Below are positions 58,151 through 64,000 of a DNA stretch of 64,000 bases, in pieces (within the stretch, counting starts at the first letter, position 1; the number at the start of each line of letters is the position of its first letter). A program made the position numbers and the translations under genes. The notes below the pieces were generated by a model, which was given only the letters and a program-made list of their open reading frames with translations, had not been told where the DNA came from and did no database searches. The stretch is from the NCBI GenBank assembly GCA_015680905.1, contig CM027377.1:15152501-15216500 (forward strand), in the 5' to 3' direction. This DNA is from Coptis chinensis (Eukaryota; Streptophyta; Magnoliopsida; Ranunculales; Ranunculaceae).

Positions 58151-58313
58151 ATTGAATTGGGCTTATATTGGGCCACATTTGTGGGGGCCGGAACATCGCC
58201 CTCTCTTTGTTACATGGGCAAGGCCTGTGTGGCAAAGAAGTATTAATATTTATGGTACTTGGTAGGTTAGTAAATTGGTAAAAAATGATGGGATCCGGTG
58301 CATTAGTGCTGGT

Positions 58314-58455
58314 ATGATCAAGTCCAGCGGTAATTCAAACTTCTGCGGCAATCTAAACTCGAGCGGCAATTCATGATCAAGTCCAGGGGTAATTCAAACT
58401 TCCGCGGCAATCTAAACTCGAGCAATTCAAACTTCCGCAATCTAAACTCGGCGGC
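58314..58455. repeat. ~60-bp duplication
   Basis: TGATCAAGTCCAG(C/G)GGTAATTC followed by GCGGCAATCTAAACTCGAGC occurs twice, with a third partial copy. AGCGGCAATTC words recur near 60080, on the other side of the captured gene fragments. Confidence 0.85.
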
Positions 58456-58560
58456 ATCGGCCGGTTCAAAGATTCGCATCACGGGATCGGCAAAAAGTGA
58501 TCGAACCAACCGCTTCAAAGAGATCGAGCGGCATGTCTTACACGTTAGATCGGCAATTAA

Positions 58561-60000
58561 TTAAATCTGCAACTTTCTTTTCCAAAAATTCATCGGTCTT
58601 GAAGCCATGACAACAATCAACTCTGAAATGGCCTTGAAGACACCTAAACTCATTTCGTCGATTATCAATTTAACAGCTTTAACAAATACAGCCCGTTTAG
58701 TATACCATGCTTCCGCCTTAACGGGCGAGTTCTTTGTGGCATCCATGAGGAAAGGTTTCTCCATATATTGCTGGAAATTAAACTACTGGGTGGTGAATTT
58801 GGACTTGTATGTGTAGGCATATAACCAGATGATGATGTCGATACCATGCTTCTGTAATGTTGTTTTACAAGAAATCCTGCAGAGAGGCCATCAGCAAGCA
58901 TGTTACTAGAGCATCCTTTTCTGAAAAACTCCAACCATACAGAAGTTCAGGTTTGCGCTCACACATTTTCTGCGATGAAACGGGGGGATGCGCCACATAG
59001 TCCAAGAGAGTGGATTGCTTATAAAGTTGATTCAATGCCAATCTCATCAAGAACACACACCACTAAAAGAAATATGTTTGTCAATGGTGAAAGTGCTCAA
59101 CAATCTCATCCTACAACTTGCGACTCTGCAGCAGCATGCCTCCACTCTCCTCGTTCTACCCTTGAGGCCTTTCCTGGTTTATCTCCACCACATTATAACC
59201 GCTCACGAACTTCCAAGACATCTTCAGAAGGTATCAACGATACACATGTGGGCATGTGGGGAAGTAACGCTTGCACCGTCCAAGCACTAACACAAAAAGG
59301 GGCACAAATAGAAAGACTTCTTTCCCATGACATCAAAAGCAGGGATTGCTTCCTCATACAGTGACTTCTCCCCAGCAGCAAGAATAACAAGTTGTCCATC
59401 TTCAGCAGGTTTTTTGCTACCAGAAACTGGAGCTTCAAGGAAGTATCCACCTTTTTTGGTAATTGCCTCACTGATCTTTGGCGAAGTATCAGCATCAACT
59501 GTTGACATGTCAATGTAGCATTTTCCCTCTCCTATTTGCTCAAGCACACCATCTTTGTCCGAGAGAGCATTCCAATGGTGTACTTGCACAGTTGCACTTC
59601 TTGAATATAAGCGAACATTCTGCTGATGATAACATTGCTTAAAAGGGGAGGAGTACTGACATGAGTTAGCAAAATCAGAACGGGAGCACAATGAAGTCTT
59701 CAACCGTTCGGTGGAAGAGAAGAGTATTTGGAAACTTGTATTTGGTGATACCTCCTTCTGACGTTTGTATATTCCATTTAGCAGGAACATTAAAAAGTTC
59801 AAACACGCTTCTAGATTGGGCGCCACTGAGACTTGTCTCTATAACAATCATGGAAAATAAGATTCCAGAGAATCCTATTGCGCATTCATTCACAAGATAC
59901 GTATGTTGGGAAAAGGGATTATAGGCAACCAATAATGCAATAGAAAGATGAATGAGAGCATTCTTCGATAGCCGTAATTATTATCACATACGCCAGCGGG
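58561..60000. other. Segment with captured host-gene fragments
   Basis: Has more coding-like composition than its flanks. Only the reductase exon at 59305-59568 is identified. Open frames at 58561-58764 (minus), 58665-58934 (minus) and 58900-59364 (plus) may be pieces of other genes, but I do not recognise them. Similar GCGGCAAT-rich DNA on both sides suggests a single host element that carries the fragments. Confidence 0.5.
59305..59568 (-). pseudogene. Glyoxylate/succinic semialdehyde reductase exon, captured
   Basis: An uninterrupted 88-residue stretch inside the frame 59287-59826: ALSDKDGVLEQIGEGKCYID, MSTVDADTSPKISEAITKKG, EAPVSGSKKPAEDGQLVILA, IPAFDVMGKKSFYL. This is the middle of the plant GLYR enzymes (beta-hydroxyacid dehydrogenase family), including the substrate-site signature EAPVSGSKKPAEDGQL. 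These enzymes use NADPH to reduce glyoxylate and succinic semialdehyde. The N-terminal Rossmann motif and the C-terminal helical domain with the catalytic Lys are absent: sequence on both sides is unrelated. The fragment cannot be an enzyme. Its lack of stops suggests recent capture or an assembly of exons by a transposon. Confidence 0.88.
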
Positions 60001-60480
60001 CCGAGATCCCATAATTCTCTGGATATGCCGCGGCAAATATGGGTTATTCAACTACCTTCAACTATGGTATGGCAGCGGCAATTCGGGAAAAAAATAGCAG
60101 CGGCATTCAAAGTTCTTCAGCGGCTTTTCTATGGATCATCGCGACCCAACCCGCAAATGCACAATGCAAAATGCATTATTGGATCGGCTACTCGAACAAG
60201 TGATGATTCGTCGATGGGGGAGAAAACGAGGACGTGTATTGCATCCGGTAATTAAATTTTTCACTGAATTGATGGGCTAGTTGATCGGCATGTTTCGATC
60301 CCGCCAAATTCAAACTTTGGTAAGTGAAGTTGTTGAAGATAAACTAATATAAAAGGTCGGTTGAAGATCTGCTGCAATTAATTTCCAAATTAATTCACAC
60401 TTCATATATAACAAGGTCTCTTGAAGATAACCTAATAAAAGGGCTAAGCAAAAGCTTAATTAGGAAAGTGATTGTTGGGT
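60001..60480. other. Unassigned GCGGCAAT-containing DNA
   Basis: Contains GCAGCGGCAATTCGGG-like words that resemble 58314-58455, then AT-rich DNA. No gene was seen. Confidence 0.4.
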
Positions 60481-60528
60481 CGGTGTTGAAAATCTAGTCC
60501 TATTGGTATACGGCCTCGAGTTAGAATA

Positions 60529-60538
60529 TCTATAAAAG
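60529..60538 (+). promoter_or_regulatory. TATA box upstream of the plus-strand gene remnant
   Basis: TCTATAAAAG, about 300 bp before the ATG at 60844. A 5' leader follows that ends TTGGCAAGAAG with a possible donor GTATGTTTTT at 60659 and a T-rich intron. Confidence 0.55.
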
Positions 60539-60843
60539 GAGAACTTCGTGGGGAGTAGAATAATTATCGGACTTAAAAGATAGAGATAGCTAGAATTGAG
60601 AAGAGAAGAATAAAAGTTCAAATTCTTTCCTTCGTGTTCTTGTTTTACTTTGGCAAGAAGGTATGTTTTTTAATTCACTTTTTTTTTTTTTTTTTTTTTT
60701 TTAAATGAGGCAATGTATATTAGGATTTGTATCTATGTAGTGATCGCGAGACAGTAAACAAGTGTTTAGATCTTATTATCAAAGAAAGAGAAGGATTAAT
60801 CGATACTGTTCTATTTTTTTGACAGTATTGAAAATATTTGATA

Positions 60844-61458
60844 ATGGAGAAGAATTATAACTTGAAGAGGAGATGGGGTGATAATGGGGATTTTAATATG
60901 AGTAGGGTGGCAAAGGGAATTGATGCTGATAGTTTGAGAGCAAAGTATGATATCGGAGATGATGTTTCTATTGAGTATGTTGGTAGCGATATCAACAAAA
61001 AATGTGAAAAGGATGAGATAATTTTATTGTTTTCACATTTTTGGCTTGGTTGTAGTGTTCCATTTCGGAAATCAGTTTCCGAGTTATTAGCTCGATGGAG
61101 AGTACATCCTTTACAATTATCTCCTGGCTATTGGGCTATATTTGCCGGTGTAGCGAGAATTTGTAAGGTTTATCAAAATAGTATGTCGTCCGGACCTTTT
61201 GTTTGAGTTATTGAAGCCCTCTGACAAAACAAGGCCTCTTCTAAAAGTTATGCATTGGGATATCATAACCATCATAAACGTAATTATCGGTTTTATGGGA
61301 TGCCTTTGAACTACAAGAATGCTTAAAATTGTATGGTTTTAAGATTAAAGGCAATTGGAGGTTGAAGATATTGATTATCCTAACAATATATCAGGTAAGA
61401 TATTAACTTAATATTCTTATAATTATAATTTTAAATAGTTAGCATCACATTTTGATTA

Positions 61459-61493
<35 letters not shown>

Positions 61494-63230
61494 GGTTTTT
61501 TCTGAAGTTTCCAAATAAGGGATTTTGTTTCCAAATAAAGAGATGATAAAAAAGAAATTTGTTAGTTTGTTTAGTCATAATGCAGATGTCTATGATCTTT
61601 CGTTTTCGACGATATAGTAGATTATTATCATGATATAGAAACTAGGCTCATTTGAATGAGCCTAGGGAATTAGCACACCATTGTGGCTCAAAGAAGAGAA
61701 AGAATATTATTGTGGATGATAGCAGTGAAGATGACGAAGAAGTAGAAGGAGATGACTCTGAGGATAGTGGACAAGAAAATATTAGAAAGAAGAAAAGAAA
61801 TGTACGTCCAAAAAAAGAAGGAAAAGAAAACTGGGGATAACTCAAGTAAAATTGAGGAAGAGATTGATAGTCGAGAATGCATTATATAATATTTCTTTTA
61901 AAATATCATATATGTAATACCTATAATATGTTTTGGAATGATGTTTCATTGTCACAGGTTTTTTGTCTTCCTGTACATAAAACTACTGATGTGCTTGATA
62001 TTGATGATGATGATGATATCGGTGGGGAAGCGATGACTAAAAGTATATCACGGACTTGATGTTAGTGTTGATCTTGTTTTCGTGATTTAGAATAATATTC
62101 GTTATTGATTGTTTAATGGTTCTTTTGGTAATGTAGATGGAAAAAGTTGGCGATGGTGGAGATACAATGGGTTCGCCTTACGTTGTCAAAATCAATTTTG
62201 GATCGCCAACTCCTTTTGGTGGAAGTAGTATTGGAGTTCCAACACTGTTTGTTGGCACCAATCTTTGGTGTAACAACTTCTGCCGATGGCACCATTCTTT
62301 TGGTGTGTCGAAGTTTAGTATCAACCGTTGTTTTGCACTAGTCTTTGGATTGCCGACTACATTTGTTAATACCGATGCGGTATGTTAACGAAGTGTCAAC
62401 GCATTGTTGGTACAAATGCTGAATTGCCGACTTCTGTTTGTTAATACCGATGCGGGGTATGTTACGAAGCGTCAACAATTGTTGGTACAAATCTTTGGAT
62501 TGCCGACTTCGACACCGATGCGGTGTGTCAACGAAGTGTCTACTTTTGTTAGTGCCGACATCATTGTTGGATCAACTGTACCTTCTTCGTTGTAGCCAGG
62601 GATGAGCGGTTGTTCTACAACACCTATGCTCATCACTCCAGACGTGCAAGCCTTGGCAATTGAAGGTTAGATGTTGAATAGCTATTTAAATAGTATTTAT
62701 TGATTATTATATATTATTATTTTAAAACCTTTTGTCTAATATTTCAGATCCAGAGTTATTGTGTTTGGATTATCAACGAAGTGTAGATTTTGGAAAAACC
62801 GTTAATATGTTGAATTCAAAACTTGCAGAGGTAATTTTTAGTGTGTGTGTGTGATTTTTTTTTTTTTTTTTGAGTAACACATTATTTTTTCTATTAGGCG
62901 TCGAAGCTTGGGGATTGTGCCAAAGAAATCTTAGAAGCAAAAGAAAATTATAAGATTAAAACAAATTGAATATCTTGAGATTGAGAAATATTTGGAGAGA
63001 GAGCTCATCTTTCGAGGAGAATGAACATTTGAGAGGAGTCATTTTGAGAAATGAAGTAGTTTTGCACGACTATGAGATGAAAATGAATATCATGAAATTT
63101 GAAGTGTCGAAAACAGAATCAAGAAATTGTTGTTCTCAAGGAGCGAAGGTTTTGAGTGATGAAGTTGCAATTTTAAAATGTGAGAAATTGGAATTGTCAA
63201 AACAAGTTTATTAGGTGAGGGGATTAGAGG
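60844..63230 (+). pseudogene. Antisense-ORF-type protein, second copy (spliced, degenerate)
   Basis: ATG at 60844 with RVAKGIDADSLRAKYDIGDD, then SVPFRKSVSELLARWRVHPL, LSPGYWAIFAGVARICK. This aligns without gaps to IPLSKLVCEFL...FVGNTYRLFRVF of the 10891-14903 gene and resembles the PF04195 'putative gypsy type transposon' domain. A shift near 61180 leads to RPDLLFELLKPSDKTRPLLK. An acidic/Lys-rich segment follows (DDSSEDDEEVEGDDSEDSG, 61720-61790), then an internally repeated section (62204-62590). Introns 62666-62747 (GTTAGA/TTTCAG) and 62831-62897 (GTAATT/ATTAG) join ALAIEG, PELLCLDYQRSVDFGK, LNSKLAE and ASKLGDCAKEILEAKE. A coiled-coil-like end (EVAILKCEKLELSKQV) stops at about 63214. Role unknown; in Tat elements such ORFs lie antisense near the 3' LTR. 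Confidence 0.65.
62204..62590 (+). repeat. ~87-bp tandem repeat within the gene remnant
   Basis: TTTGTTAATACCGATGCGG, then GTTAACGAAGTGTCAAC, TTGTTGGTACAAATC and TTGGATTGCCGACT recur about four times with decay. Parts stay open in one frame and would give a repetitive protein segment. Confidence 0.75.
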
Positions 63231-63239
63231 AGACTACAA

Positions 63240-63774
63240 GGTACTATTGGAAGAGAATGCATTTTTGAAAAGGAGTTAGATGAATGTCATGAGAGGGTGG
63301 AAAATTTTTAGAGTAGGGTGTGAAGAGAAGGATGATATAATTGAGAAGCATGCGGTTGAAATTAAGAAACTGGGGGTGGTGTTAGCGTGAAGCATCGGCA
63401 AGTGTTGGACTTTGGAAATCAAGAGATTCCGAGAACGTGAAAAATTGCAGAAATTTGTCAAATTATTATACTATGTGTTATAGGAAGTTGGAAGATGTAT
63501 CTAAGTCGGATCTATTAGGTGTTCAGTTCAAAGTGGAGGATAGCATTATGCCGCAACTTCTTGAGTGAAGTTTTTATTCTTTATTGTTATGATGATGTGA
63601 GGTTAGGTTACGGTTTTTCTTTCTCAATTATGTTTCTTTTTTCCACTGTATTCATGATATTTGGTTTTTATCTATTTTTTATTAGATTGGTAATCAGAAT
63701 AGGTCGGTCAAAATATATAATAGTTGTGTAATCTGGTTTTGAGGTAGGATATAAGTATTAAGGATAACGTGGTG
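63240..63774. other. Downstream region of the gene remnant
   Basis: A degraded coiled-coil-like sequence (EKHAVEIKKLG near 63340) suggests further exonic sequence to about 63570. After that it is AT-rich with no feature. Confidence 0.4.
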
Positions 63775-64000
63775 GGGTGTCGCCCGCCCCATAATATAAT
63801 AATAACGTAATGAAATTTGGGGTGTCGCCGCCCCCATAGTGTAATGATAACGTAATGAAATTTGGGTATCGCCGCCCCCATAGTGTAATGATAACGTAAT
63901 GAAATTTGGGGTGTCGCCGCCCCCATTGTAATGATAACGTAATGAAATTTGGGGTGTCACCGCCCCCATAGTGTAATGATAACGTAATGAAATTTGGGGG
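63775..64000. repeat. 45-bp tandem array reaching the window end
   Basis: Five units of GGGGTGTCGCCGCCCCCATA, GTGTAATGATAACGTAATG and AAATTT, 42-46 bp each, with few differences; the next unit begins at 63997. The minus-strand frames that read MGAATPQISLRYHYT repeatedly are translations of this array. Confidence 0.95.

Larger units (their letters stand above)
57131..58560. other. Minisatellite-rich region
   Basis: Three separate tandem arrays (57310-57830, 57850-58150, 58314-58455) in an otherwise unrecognised background. Open frames here, such as 57085-57696 on the minus strand, are translations of the repeats. Confidence 0.7.

Noticed and set aside
58561..60000. A functional reductase gene on the minus strand
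   Set aside because: Only the middle exon is present. The Rossmann N-terminus and the catalytic C-terminal domain are missing and the flanks are unrelated.
63775..64000. Regular repeats that might look like a CRISPR array
   Set aside because: Units are contiguous with no unique spacers, and the DNA is plant nuclear. It is a minisatellite.

Overview
This window is plant nuclear DNA, almost certainly from a eudicot. It is AT-rich and gene-poor, and it holds intron-containing genes, short-LTR Copia, Tat-type Gypsy, L1-type LINE, hAT, MULE and Harbinger-like DNA. Its one recognisable host gene is a NAC transcription factor of the NAC100/NAC080 subgroup with a miR164 site. No tRNA, rRNA or CRISPR array was seen. 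I cannot name the species.

Layout. 1-10345: nested repeats. A degenerate hAT transposase (3088-4690) is broken on its left by a large LTR on the minus strand (1-3087). A TGATAAG-type LTR (from 5057) is split by a second, inverted copy of the same large LTR (6139-9895). 10346-16028: 3' part of a Tat-type Gypsy element, with an intron-bearing antisense ORF (10891-14903, minus), itself split by a solo LTR with a perfect target-site duplication, then the 3' LTR (15423-16028). 16289-17258: LINE RNase H debris and a MULE-type MITE. 17314-22230: a complete but mutated Copia element with paired LTRs and TATAT duplications. 24049-30664: a foldback MITE split by a 6.2-kb LINE. 30665-41146: intergenic DNA with a LINE tail, a second MULE-type MITE, a hAT-like MITE and a Harbinger-like element carrying a CCA-rich array.

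41147-42442 (minus) is the three-exon NAC gene. Exon structure, splice sites, miR164 site and C-terminus are all preserved, but one A appears missing from a homopolymer in exon 2, which shifts the frame inside the NAC domain. About 2.5 kb upstream (44914-45294) lies a dense G-box/ABRE-like cluster. 45295-53308 is intergenic with three more inverted-repeat elements.

53309-57130: 5' LTR, primer site, gag, protease and RT of a second Tat-type Gypsy, truncated. 57131-60480: several minisatellites and captured gene fragments, including an exon of glyoxylate/succinic semialdehyde reductase. 60529-63580: a second multi-exon relative of the antisense-ORF protein, on the plus strand. 63775-64000: a 45-bp tandem array that runs off the window.

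Apart from the NAC gene, nearly everything reads as layers of transposon insertion whose order can be recovered from target-site duplications. I found no undescribed biochemical system. The most interesting leads are the NAC frameshift, the paired intron-containing antisense-ORF proteins, the captured reductase exon, the W-box-rich inverted LTRs and the MULE-type MITE family.
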